Origin: Camellia lanceoleosa
Lineage: Eukaryota; Streptophyta; Magnoliopsida; Ericales; Theaceae
Assembly: GCA_025200525.1 (NCBI GenBank)
Contig: CM045762.1
Span: forward strand, 1,674,001-1,738,000
Direction of reading: 5' to 3'
Length of the DNA stretch: 64,000 bases
Below, one piece after another: positions 11,005 to 22,316 of the stretch. A program made the translations under genes and the position numbers. The notes under the pieces were generated by a model. That model was not told the DNA's origin and did no database searches. It saw only the letters and a program-made list of their open reading frames with translations. The stretch's first letter is position 1. Each line of letters opens with the position of its first letter.

Positions 11005-14000
11005 CTAAAAGTACTCAAAATCAACATATGAAGAATCATTAGAACTACTCCTGTTTCCATCAGCTCCAATTTCAGCCATTTTCTTATCTGCTTGTGCTGT
11101 CTCTTTACTAGCAAAATGGCCAAAATCTACAGGTTCAGGAATGTGGGGAGACATTGCACTCCTCACCAAAGCCCAGTTCACACCCTCAAAGAATGGGTGT
11201 TGTTTTATTTCTGTTGCACCCCTTCTATATGCGATACGTTTATGTGGTTCCTTTATCAAGAGTCCCCGTATAAGATCACGTGCCATAAAACTCGCTTGTG
11301 GAGTTTCAGGGAACCTTAATGGCTGGCCTACAACATTAAAAAGCGTGGCACGATTTCCTGAGCCCTTGAAAGGGGTTGTCCCATGCAATAGCTCATATAA
11401 GAAAATGCCAAATGTCCACCAGTCCACTGCACTACCATGACCCTCTCCACGTATAATCTCTGGGGCTAGATATTCATGGGTCCCAACAAATGACATTGAG
11501 CGCACGTTGGTGGGCTCTGCCATTAGTTCTGGGAGAGATCCTCCAACAAAGAGGCCAAAATCTGATTTCGATTTGCGATTCTTCTTTGCAGGTAGGATGC
11601 GTGGGAGAAAAGTTGATGGTTGGATACAACCATGCACAGCATATTTGTCATCCAAAATGCCACCACCACCACCGCTGTTGCCTACATGTACAGATGAAGA
11701 CTTGACAAGAGTTGGATTGACGGAACAACGTAGTGATAGATCAAAATCAGAGAGCATGATATGACCCTCATCTCTTACTAGCACATTTTCTGGCTTCAGA
11801 TCCCTGTACACAATACCCAACATGTGCAGATACTCAAGTGCCAACAACACCTCTGATGCATAGAACCTGGTGAATTAAATAAAGAAAAAAATTAAAAATA
11901 AAGAGTATTAAAACTATTTTCTAATAGTAATTTCTAAGCTTTTCATTAGAAACTTAACCCAGGTGATATGTATAAACCTCAAAAATCATACGTAAGGGAA
12001 AGTGTTTCAGTTATACAAATATATGAAGCTTCGATTACAAGAACACTGGCAATTAAAATGTCTGTCACCGAATACAAGACCAGTCACTGCTGCACGATAC
12101 CTAGGAAAGAAACAAGGGATATAGCCAGGGCATAATTACCACAACACTCATGGTACGTTCTGTGTCTAGACTATATTCGAGCAAAGGCCAATACAGGATA
12201 ATAACTTCCAAATTTTCCAAATCTGTACTAGGAGTTACAACCAACTAAAACCCAGACACTCAGCAGAGTAAAGACTTGAGCATATACTTTCTGATCTTCA
12301 ATATAGCATACAGAATCTACTCTTCTCCCTTCTACTATCATTTTTCATTAATTTTTTGATTCTTTGATTCCGGTGGTGTTGAGGAGTCTAGTGTTGTCAA
12401 CAGATAGAAGATACGTGGGATGCCTTTTCTGGTGATGATGTATGAATTAGTGAATACACTGCTGGAAAATAGACATAACTAGTTTATTTAAGGATTAACA
12501 TATCAATAACATAAAGCAGCAAAACCTTTGTGTGTGTATATACATGTTTCACTTGCTAACATCATAAAAGACCAAGTAATTTAGAGGGCTGTTGCAGAAA
12601 AAAGTTGGAACAGCATAAACCTCGTTTGTTTTAAGGTGAAAATCAAGACTTAAATGCAACTTTCAAGATCCAACTTGATAGAAACCATAAGAAAAGATGA
12701 TGGCCTATGACTAACATAAAACATGATTAAAAATGGGTAAATTACACTGACCTCCCTAGGGCTTCTGACAATTACAAAGACCTACCCATCAGAGTTGTCC
12801 CCCAAATGGTGTTAACAGATATTACAAAATGAAAAAATACCTTAATATAAAAAAATAACAAGATCTTTATTGACAGGTTAAATTTGTAAAAAAGACTACT
12901 AATGAATATACTATTGTATCCTTATAATAGACGAAATTGTCCACTACAACAACCATCTGCTTCTCACCGCAGCAGCCCAAATCAGCATCCAATATGTGTG
13001 TGTATGTAACTAAGAGACCCATCCTTAATTTTTCCTCCCTAAAACAGAGATAAATCAAGCTCTCCAAATTAGCTCCATTTATACACTCTCTCTTTGCATT
13101 CCGATCCGGCCACCATAGCAATTGCCAAATCAACTGAAAAAAAGAAAATCCAACATCTACTTTTGTACAAAAGAGGGAAAAAAAAAAAACTAATTATTTT
13201 AACAGAATCCACCCTGTTTGGCTAAGTGCTAAAAATGCCACATTTTTTCCTAACCTTTTGGTCTTTGGTGATTTAAAAAATTTTTTTTTTTTTTTTACTT
13301 TTCAGGTCCTTCTAGTCAAGAAGGATCTATAAGGTTTCTTTAAAAAAAAAAAAAGTTAACCAAAGACAAAAATAAATTATAAAAATTTCAACACAAACTT
13401 TTCCAATGACAAAAAGCAACCTTTTAGCGTTTGCCAAATGCAACAAGTTTATCCTAAAAAAGCAAAAAAGCTACTAAAATTCGCGAACTCTTTTACTCAA
13501 CTTCAAGAACTCATAAATTGTATTTATTGGAGAATATATTTTTCACAAATAAGGAATCTAAGAGCATGTGATTCTTTTGGTCAAATTTAGATGGAGATAA
13601 GATATATTCACTACTGTATATGATTTATGAATAGTTTTTTTTCTTTTTTTTTGGATATTAGATGAAACATGTAATCTCAAACTTGCAACACTGAAAAGGA
13701 TATCACCCATTGTTGGTCTCCTTTAATTTTTGTAAATTCTTCCCTTTTCATAACAACTTTTGTACGACAAAATTTGGCTGGCAGCATAAAAGCCCTTTTA
13801 ATGAATAATTAACTGTAACAAAAATGTTAATGTTCTTTGTAAGCAATTTATAATAAGCCCACAAGTTTGGTTAAAGCATGAAATAGAAAACCCTTTGACA
13901 TAAAGCATAAACAGAGGAGAAAGGAAAATCAATTTCCCTTCATTTTCAGGGGGGGGGGGGGAGAAGATAACATGAGCTACAAACAGTTAAAGCAAGAAAT

Positions 14001-15197
14001 AGAAAACCTGTGACATAAATTCGAAGCATAAATAGAGATATCTAGAGTTTTTAAAAATGTTACTGATCTACCTCAGCCCCTCATTTTTATGCATGGACTT
14101 ATGGCAATGCTATGCTGAAGTTCAAAAAGGGGCATATATTACATCATTAAACAGATAAAATCCCACATTGCTATAATAAGAAGAAAAACTTAAGTTTTGA
14201 ACGATAGATAATGAAGAGATGCAAATATAGATCAAATGATGTGGATAGGTACTGACCTAGCAGCCTCCTCTGTGAAATACTTATTTGGTTGCTTTTGTCG
14301 AAGAGTGTGAAGATTACCCCCACTGCAAAACTCCATGACCAAGCAATAGAACTTTTCAGTCTCAAAATATGAATATAAAGTGGGCAGAAATGGGTGGTCA
14401 AGAAGACCAAGAATCTCCCTCTCCGTTTGAGCTCGAAGAAGCTTGTTTCTACTTGCGAGAGATCCCTTGTCCATGACTTTCATAGCAAAGAAGGTATTGG
14501 TTCCTCTGAGCTCAACAAGATAGACACTTCCTATGTCTCCATATCCAAGCCGCTTTAGGAGCCTAAAGTGACTAAGACCAAGAGGGGAATCTTTGGAAGA
14601 AGCCAAGTTAATGGCATCCCATCGCCCATCACCACCAGTGTGGGGCTTAAGGGGTGCACTGGTGCTCTCTAAACTGTCACTACGGTTGCTATTGCCACTC
14701 CCTCGTCCAAAATTGGTGACTGGTTGACTACCTTTAGCATCACTTGCCTTCGCGTTAACTGGTATTGTTGCTGCTATCCCTGTTGATGTTGCTGTTAGGA
14801 GTTCAGAATTTGCAACCGCATTTGGACTTGGCAACAGGCATGGATTAGTAGCAGAGATACAAGGCTTTGCAACTAGGTCCAACTTGGAAATGGGATTACT
14901 ATCTGCATCAGGCATCTTTGGACTTGGCAACGGGTATTGATTACTTTCTGGATTTGCATAATTTTTGGAAATTGGATCCATATATCCAGGTCCACATGGA
15001 CAACTATGGGTCAAATTGACATTATTTTTTTCTATTTGCTCTAATTTTTTAGGATCATCTGGCCAGTTAGGGGTTGAACTGGTAGTACTCTTGGAAACCA
15101 GATCCATTTTACTAGATTCATCTGGTCCGTCTGATGATATGTGGCTCATCTGCATTAAAGGGGAGAACATAAAACTTCCGTTGTTTAATTTTGCCAT
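11005..15197 (-). CDS. AGC-VIII protein kinase, D6PK/G11A type (2 coding exons, 600 aa)
   Basis: Exons 15197-14257 and 11866-11005 join as ..GAGGCTGCTAG/GTTCTATGCATC; donor GTCAGT, acceptor TTCACCAG, intron 2390 bp. The kinase domain starts near residue 211 after a Ser/Pro-rich N-terminus: Gly loop LGYGDIGSV (217-225), catalytic Lys240, alphaC Glu259, YRDLKPEN (Asp336) and DFD (354-356). DFD in place of DFG, and a long insertion between subdomains VII and VIII containing a basic patch ([11 protein letters not shown]), mark the plant AGC-VIII class. The activation segment [18 protein letters not shown] and the C-terminal PVDFGHF and VDFEYF follow. D6PK-type kinases sit at the plasma membrane and phosphorylate PIN auxin exporters; that role is inferred from family. 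No catalytic residue is missing. The N-terminus (about 210 aa) is longer than in Arabidopsis D6PK. Confidence 0.93.
11867..14256 (-). other. Kinase intron
   Basis: 2390-bp AT-rich intron. Near 12732-12790 it carries a GGGTAAATTACAC motif typical of one end of TIR elements, but no matching partner was found. Poly-T/A runs and a G12 run (about 13951-13962) are present. No other gene is seen. Confidence 0.6.
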
Positions 15198-15238
15198 GTC
15201 TTTTCTCTAAATCATAGTGGACTAAGAAGAAATGTGGC

Positions 15239-18200
15239 CTGAAGAACAACTGGGAAAATCCATCCAACTTTACTATGCATAATTAAAATACACTATTCAC
15301 ATTCATTACACTAGAAAATTTAAATTCAGCACCAGAAAATAAATGGGTCTAATGACTGTCATCTAAAATTTGACCCATAGGTTAATCAAGGTAATTAAAT
15401 AGCTTCAAGTTTGGACCAACTTGGTGATATTGCAGCACCTTAGGCATTTCAAATAAAATATTTTTTTACAAGGAACAGAAAAGGCACAAAATATGTACAC
15501 GCACACTCAGAGCAATAGAAAGCTTCAATATCCTCAGCTGACCCAAAATATACCAACTGGCTTAAACAACTAATTTCAGGTTTAATGAATAAATCTTTAT
15601 ACAATTGGAGGTGTTAGGGTTGGAAATCATGAGGATGGTTTTGCCAAAAGTGCAGGTGTAATTGGAGACACGTGACGGTGGGGTGGAGCTGGTGAAATAT
15701 TGAACATATGGTGAAGATGTTTTTTGGCACTGCAGAAGACTGGCAGTGGCTGGAAGTTGTGCCAGTGGCATCAACGAGTGTTGGAAGAAGAATCAATTCA
15801 AAGGAGCCTCACATTAGAGAACTTGTACTTTCAGTCTGTAGAAGTAAAGAAGCAACTACTCTAGTCCAAAAATTATAAAGGAAAATATCAATACAGACCA
15901 GCCAAAAAAAAAAATTGCATACCATCAATTGCCATGCAAGACCAATGCTAGGACCTAGAGTTCATTCAATGTAATTTGGGAACTTTTTCAATTGTAATCC
16001 AGTTTTCAGTTGAATTGTATGTAGCATAGTCCATGTAGGTGTATATTTATGTGAATCTCATCCGTGGACTCAAGTTGCAAGCCTAGACATCATCTACAGA
16101 GATCCGAATGGTTCGTCAACAAGCTGACGTAGCTAAGAAGGCCAAAGAATAGAGTCAAGGGAACCTGTGCCAAAAGAACTGCTAGTTTGTTTCCACCACT
16201 CAGGCGGTGATCTCTATTGGTCAAATTCAGTTATAAAAGTACAAAAATGCTTATTTCTAGATTTGATCGCTCTGAAGGTGGTGTTCATTTGGGCACATGG
16301 CACTTTGGAGATCGATTTGGTGGGTTGACTGAAAATGGCCCAAGGAAAAAACTCACTACTTTGCCATGACGTATGCCAGATTTCGGGTGAATTCTATCAT
16401 TTAGGGCGTCAATCCTGCATTTTTTTTTCCTATTGTGAAAAGTATTGTTTTTTTTTTTTTTTTTTTTTTAAATACTTTGTCTAAAAGTTTACGGTTTGGA
16501 CTTAGGTTGTTAAAAAAATGTTTCTTTAAGATTGTAGCTTAACTCAAATTTGCTATATTTGCTCTAGGTTAGTTACAAAATTGGTCCCCAAAGTGTTAGT
16601 CCTCAAACTTTTAATTATTCCACTTCTGTTGGAACCCTTCATTGGGATGGAATCAATCAATAATAATATTTCAAAGAGTTGTCATATTTTTCTTGTGGAT
16701 TCAAAGTCGTTTCTCTTGTAGATTCAAGAGTTTTGTCTAATATAACAATATGTAGTCCTTTTTCACTGCTTCTGTTGCATCATTATGAAACACAGACACG
16801 AGAGATAGACATCGTTATGAAACACAGACACGAGAGATAGAGGTGGGAAGAGGGAGGGATTTGGACACTGAAAAAGGGATGCCTTGAAACTTCCATGATA
16901 GAAGCATCGAACTTAATGAATTTTATAATTGATCCAAGATTATATAAATTCCTGTACCCAAAAAAGAAAAGTTCAACAAAAATCAATGCAAATGAAAATT
17001 ATGATCAGTGCCCTCTGTTATTATACATAAACCACTTTTATTATTAAGATTTTCCTTTTCTTTTCTTTTCTTTTTTTTTCTTTGTTAAATACGAATGAAC
17101 AGATTTATTTTCAAAAGAGAAATAATTCATGACATGGAACACTGACCTCATATGAGTCTTGGCTCTTGGGATTTCAAAACATGAACAATGTGCATGCAGT
17201 TCCCTCAACAGGAGATTCTGATTAAAATTACAAGGGGATCCCATTAGTTTTCACGTATTGAAAAGAGTCATGCACATAAATGCATCAACGAAAACACACA
17301 AACAAGATAACCAACAGATGAAATAATAATAATAATAATAATAACATTAAAAGAGAAACGTTATCAATGCGATCAAAGTATCAATCCTATCCTACTAATC
17401 AATTGACAAGCACAAAATTTTAGTTTTGTGGATGAGAGACAACCTCAGATCAGAGTGGGTGTATCAGTTGAAGGCAATATGTGAGCCTTACCATGGCACC
17501 TCAAGGCAAATCATTGGATAAAATAAAGATTAACCTCTAACTCTCTCATGGAAAATTGAAACAAACAACATTTTCATTTGTTGAACTAGTAGTATAATAA
17601 AACACAGAGCCAAACCACACACACCAAAAGGAGGAGACAAATACTAATTTTATTTTATTTTTTATTAAAAGAAAAAAAGAAAAAAGAAAAAAGAAAACGA
17701 GGCAATATGAAATCTGGTAAGAAGCTAATCAGAAAATGTTTGGAAATTAAAAAAAAAAAGAATAGAAATAGAGAAATCAGAAAGAAGAAGGAAGAAAAAG
17801 TGGAGTATAGGAGATTGATAGAGACAAACCAGCAAGGAGTGTGTGAAACAATCAAATTCAGGTCTGACGGCAATGGTGTTAACCCTGCCATGTCTGTCTG
17901 TCTGTCCGTCTGTCTGTTTGTTTGATTGGTTCATTCATTTAAATTGATTCATCCCTCACCCAACCCAACCATCCATCCACCCACCCAATGTTGCTGTTGT
18001 TGCTGTTGTTTGGGTAGAAAGAAGATGAATGAATTCAGAATGAGAAGGAGAGGAATGTCGGGATTAAAAAGGAAAATTCCATATTGGTATTGAATATGAG
18101 AATGAGAATGAGAATGAGAATGAGAATGAACCCATCACCAGTACAGAAGGAGAAGGAGAGGATTGTTGTTGTTGTTGTTGTTATTGTTGTTAGTAGTATT

Positions 18201-18392
18201 GTTATTATTGTTATCGTTGTTTGTTTGTAAGACATTTGATGAGAGAAATTTGTGGGAAGTAATACAAGAGAGAATAACAGAAGGACGCGGAAAATCATAT
18301 GTGCGTGCGTGCGTGCGTGTATAATCTATACTATAATCATATGTGCGTGCGTGCGTGCGTGTATAATCATATGTGCGTGCGTGCGTGTATAA
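15239..18392 (-). other. Putative 5' leader intron / upstream region of the kinase
   Basis: On the minus strand a good acceptor (TTGTTCTTCAG/GCC, boundary at 15238/15239) precedes the kinase ATG by about 40 bp, suggesting a 5' UTR intron reaching towards the CT-rich promoter near 19250. A possible donor CATG/GTAAGG lies near 17488. The region also holds a 26-bp direct repeat (ATGAAACACAGACACGAGAG, near 16784 and 16813) and microsatellites (TAA, TCTG, GAATGA, TTG, GTGC) at 17320-18390. No coding gene is supported. Confidence 0.35.
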
Positions 18393-19034
18393 TCTAAACC
18401 TCAAGGCTTGTGGAAGCTCTAACATGTCAATCTTAATTTTTTAATTTTTAATTTTTTTTTATAAAAAAATTGACTTGGTGATTGGTTCAAAGATTATAAT
18501 AATTACACTATTGAATAACGCAATAAATGAAATCCTAATTTCCTTACTTTTTACATCCCAAGAGACCCATGTAATTATTGTGTAAATGACTCTTAATTTT
18601 TTTCCCTCTTAATTTTTTTGTTTTGTTTTTTCAAAAAACAAATAAATAAACACTTATTAAATTCTTTCAAACTCCTCGGTCAAACCCCATGTATTTAATT
18701 TATATATATTTTTATTTTTTTAAAAAAAAATTGACTTAGTGATTGGTTCAAAGATTATAATAATTACACTATTGAATAACGCAATAAATGAAATCCTAAT
18801 TTTCTTACTTTTTACATCCCAAGAGATCCATGTAATTATTGTGTAAATGACTCTTAATTTTTTTTTCTCTTAATTTTTTTGTTTTGTTTTTTGAAAAAAC
18901 AAATAAATAAACACTTATTAAATTCTTTCAAACTCCTCGGTCAAACCCCATGTATTTAATTTATATATTAAAAAAAATTAAAACAAATATAAATATCTAT
19001 AATTATTCCGTGCATAGCACGAATGATAGACTAG
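18393..19034 (+). mobile_element. Non-autonomous Helitron, 5'-damaged
   Basis: The right end has the Helitron signature: a short hairpin CCGTGCATAGCACG, 10 bp of spacer and CTAG before a T (19031-19035). The left end TCTAAACCTCAAGGCTTGTGG matches the internal start of the intact copies at 25176 and 25737 but lacks their TATATTAA segment. The interior is duplicated in tandem (blocks starting about 18469 and 18731, each with TTGACTTGGTGATTGGTTC or TTGACTTAGTGATTGGTTC). No Rep/helicase is encoded. Confidence 0.75.
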
Positions 19035-19203
19035 TAATTAATGTATGGAAAATGTTGGAGGTGGTGCAAAGGGTGGGTGGGTGGGTGGGTGGAGTGGGGC
19101 AGAGAGAGAGAGGAGCCCCCAATTGTATTTGGTTTGGACCAGCATTAAACAAGGATTAATAAACCGCGATCCATCCGTCTTCCTAAATGTGGAAGTGAGA
19201 GAG

Positions 19204-19285
19204 AGAGAGATAGAGAGTGAGCGGTGACCGGTTCCTTACTACTCTTTCGTGTCTTCCACGTCGTTGTATGCTTTATATATCACAT
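19204..19285 (-). promoter_or_regulatory. Candidate kinase promoter (TATA box plus CT-rich leader)
   Basis: On the minus strand a TATATAAAG box (19271-19279) is followed, 30-70 bp downstream, by a pyrimidine-rich TCTCTATCTCTCTCTCTC tract, the usual layout of a plant core promoter with a Y-patch leader. A CACGTC-type ACGT core lies just after the TATA box. The nearest minus-strand gene is the AGC kinase about 4 kb away, which would need a long leader intron. The assignment is therefore inference. Confidence 0.4.
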
Positions 19286-19464
19286 CTCTCTCTCCCTCGC
19301 CTTCTCCTGATTTCACACATAATTGCAATCATGATTGATTCACATTCACATACACATATACATATCCACATCTACGCATCCATGTGACAAACCTGATAAA
19401 TTTTACATAATTAATTTTTTGACAAATTAAAAGTTGGACACTTATCAAATCATATCATTATAAA

Positions 19465-20405
19465 CTAGCCTATCACTCGTACTATGCACAGGATAATTAT
19501 AGATATTTATATTTATTTTTATTTTTTTTAATATATAAATTAAATACATGGGGTTTGACTGAGGAGTTTGAAAGAATTTAATAAGTGTTTATTTATTTAT
19601 TTAAGAAGTATTTACACAATAATTACATAATATATAAATTAAATACATGGGGTTTGACTGAGGAGTTTGAAAGAATTTAATAAGTGTTTATTTATTTGTT
19701 TAAGAGGCATTTACACAATAATTACATGGGTCTCTTGGGGAAGCAAAAAGTAATAAAATTAGGATTTCATTTATTGCGTTATTCATTTAATAAGTGTAAT
19801 TTTTATAAATTAAGTGTTTATTGTAATCAATAGTGTAATTATTACAATCTTTGAATTTATTGTAATCAATAGTGTAATTATTACAATCTTTGAACCAATC
19901 ACCAATCACCAAGTCAATTTTTTTTTTTTAAATAATTAAAAAATCAAGAAATTAGGATTGGCATGTTGGAGGTTCCACAAGCCTTGGGTTTTAAAAGACT
20001 AATAAGTATTTATTTATTTATTTATTTAAGAGGCATTTACACAATAATTACATAATATATAAATTAAATACATGGGGTTTGACCGAGGAGTTTGAAAGAA
20101 TTTAATAAGTATTTATTTATTTATTTAAGAGGCATTTACACAATAATTACATGGGTCTCTTGGGGAAGCAAAAAGTAATAAAATTAGGATTTCATTTATT
20201 GCGTTATTCATTTAATAAGTGTAATTATTATAAATTAAGTGTTTATTGTAATCAATAGTGTAATTATTACAATCTTTGAACCAATCACCAATCACCAAGT
20301 CAATTTTTTAAAAAAAAATAATTAAAAAATCAGAAAATTAGGATTGACACGTTGGAGGTTCCACAAACCTTGGGTTTTAAAAGACCATTTTCCTTAATAT
20401 ATAGA
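19465..20405 (-). mobile_element. Non-autonomous Helitron, 941 bp
   Basis: Read on the minus strand it begins A/TCTATATATTAAGG at 20405 and ends with a degenerate hairpin and CTAG at 19465, next to a T. The interior is homologous to the plus-strand copies at 18393-19034 and 25176-26598, and internal segments (for example AAATTAAATACATGGGGTTT) are repeated three times. No coding capacity. Confidence 0.8.
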
Positions 20406-20411
20406 TTTAAG

Positions 20412-20741
20412 AGAAATGTTAGGAATCATGAAAAACATTTCATGAAAATGATCATGAAATGTTTGTGACCCTTATGCTGTGTTTGGTTGGGGGATTTGTG
20501 GAAGGATTTGGAAAGTGAAATGGAAAAGGTAGGTGAAATCTAAAAAAAACATACTTATATTTCACATAGTTTCACACACTTTTTCTCTTTCCTTTTCCAA
20601 ATCCTTTCCCAAATCCCCAACCAAACACAACATTAGATTACTTTGATTAGTATGTGGTGTTTTATTCTAAGTGTAATCCAAAGGTCATAAATCTTTTATG
20701 ATCATTTTCATAAAAGACTTTTCATGATACCTAGCATTGCT
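20412..20741. mobile_element. Foldback MITE carrying a nested Tourist MITE
   Basis: The outer arms are long inverted repeats: AGAAATGTTAGGAATCATG on the left and, read inward from the right, AGCAATGCTAGGTATCATG, both continuing into ATGAAAATGATCAT. The arms are separated by the Tourist element at 20475-20632, which inserted into the loop. Confidence 0.7.
20475..20632. mobile_element. Tourist-like (PIF/Harbinger) MITE, copy A
   Basis: 158 bp with termini TGCTGTGTTTGGTTGGGG and, inverted, TGTTGTGTTTGGTTGGGG. It is flanked by TTA on both sides (20472-20474, 20633-20635), the trinucleotide target of Tourist elements. The inverted repeats continue through GGATTTGGAAA. Related to 21003-21153 and 28302-28461. 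Confidence 0.85.
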
Positions 20742-21002
20742 ATAAATTTAATTATAGGATGTGTTTATTCTAATTCCAATTCAATTCAAGTTTTATATAG
20801 TAAATTATTTGATTTATAAATTTAAAAAGAGATTTAAACCAAAAAAAAAGTAGGAATGCATTTCCCTTTCACTTTCTTCTTCCCTAGTGTTTTTCATTGT
20901 AACCAAACAAAAAATGAGATTATATTTCTTTTTCTCTTTCCATTTCTCTCATCAAATTCTCTAACCAAATACAACCTTAAAGCTTAATTTAGGCCTCTTT
21001 TA

Positions 21003-21153
21003 TGCTGTGTTTGGTAGAGAAATTTAAAAATAGAAAAGGAAAAGGTATATAAAATTAGGTGAAATATAAATATATTTTATTCGCATTTCACTTACTTTTT
21101 TTCTTTCTCTCTCCAAATTAATCCCTTCACAAATCCTCTAACCAAACACAACA
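21003..21153. mobile_element. Tourist-like MITE, copy B
   Basis: 151 bp, starting TGCTGTGTTTGG and ending CCAAACACAACA, flanked by TTA (21000-21002, 21154-21156). Same family as copies A and C. Confidence 0.8.
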
Positions 21154-21156
21154 TTA

Positions 21157-22316
21157 GAAACACTTCAAATAAACTCCTTATTGATTTATTAGCTTATTTT
21201 ATCATGTCTCTATTTTTTTTTTCTTAATAAGTAAAAGAGAAATGCTCCATTTCTCGTTTCATTACCTCTAATTGCATCTCTAATATCGTGATAAATAATA
21301 CCAACTAATCAACTTTTTTTAAATTCATTTCTCTTCTTTTAAACTTGTTTGTCACCTCGTTAAAGGTATAAATTAGAGGTGATAGAGCGAGAGAATGTAA
21401 CAAAACTCTAAGCAAAAAATTTTAAAAATAAGTTATACCCAAAATAATTCTTAATAAATAAAAGAGTAATTTTATAATCTCAACAACTTGCATTCTATAA
21501 TCAAATAATCGTACTCTTCTTCATCCCTCATTTCAAAATAATGAATAAAAATTTAAGAGTTTGATTGTACGGTTACCATTAAATTAGGTTTATATAGACG
21601 GTTTATTTTCAATTGAATCATATGAATTGAAATTAAAAAGTTTAAGAATTAGATAAACGAAATTAATAATTTAGAGATTAAATGAAAAAAATAACGATGA
21701 TAATTTAAGAGATAAAAATAAAATTAATCTTAATTTAAATAAGGGTAAATTATAAATACACCTCTTAAAATTACATGTTGTCTCTCAAAATTTTTAATTT
21801 TATAACAAATAGTCACTCTTATCAATAAATCATTGAATAATTTTTAATGATGTTATAAATATATTTTAATTAATAATTAAGGTAATTTTATCGTTGTATA
21901 GGATAATAGTTAAAATTTTTAGATATTTATAATTTTTTAAATCATATGAGGCAATTCGTATTTTAAACAAATCGCAAGGCTGTATTTATAATTTTTGCTT
22001 TCAATAAAAAAGAAAAATTGAAGGATAAATTACACTGGCACCCCTTGAGATTTGATCTAATTACATTCTTCCTCCTGGCATTCTGAAAATTATATTCTTA
22101 CCTTTGTGATTAATAGTCTCATTTTATAAATCTTCTGCTTATATAAAATGTAACAACTTTTAATAAAAAAATTGAAGAAATTACATTAAAAAAAATAAAG
22201 CAAAGGAAAAAAAGAAAAGAAAAGAAAGTAAAACAAAAAATAAAAAGTACATAAATTCAATACTTTCATGCTATCTAAATAATTACAACAAGAGAGAATT
22301 AGCGTAATTTTTCAAA
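21157..22316. other. AT-rich spacer, no gene
   Basis: Very AT-rich intergenic DNA. Near 22022 it carries a lone ATAAATTACACTGGCACCCC motif like one end of a TIR element, without a partner. No ORF of interest. Confidence 0.5.

Noticed and set aside
12732..12790. Lone TIR-like GGGTAAATTACAC motifs (also near 36947 and 22022)
   Set aside because: No inverted partner or target duplication found; not called as elements.
18135..18425. Repetitive ORF reading HARTYDYTRTHARTYDY
   Set aside because: Translation of (GTGC)n and (TTG)n microsatellites, not a protein gene.
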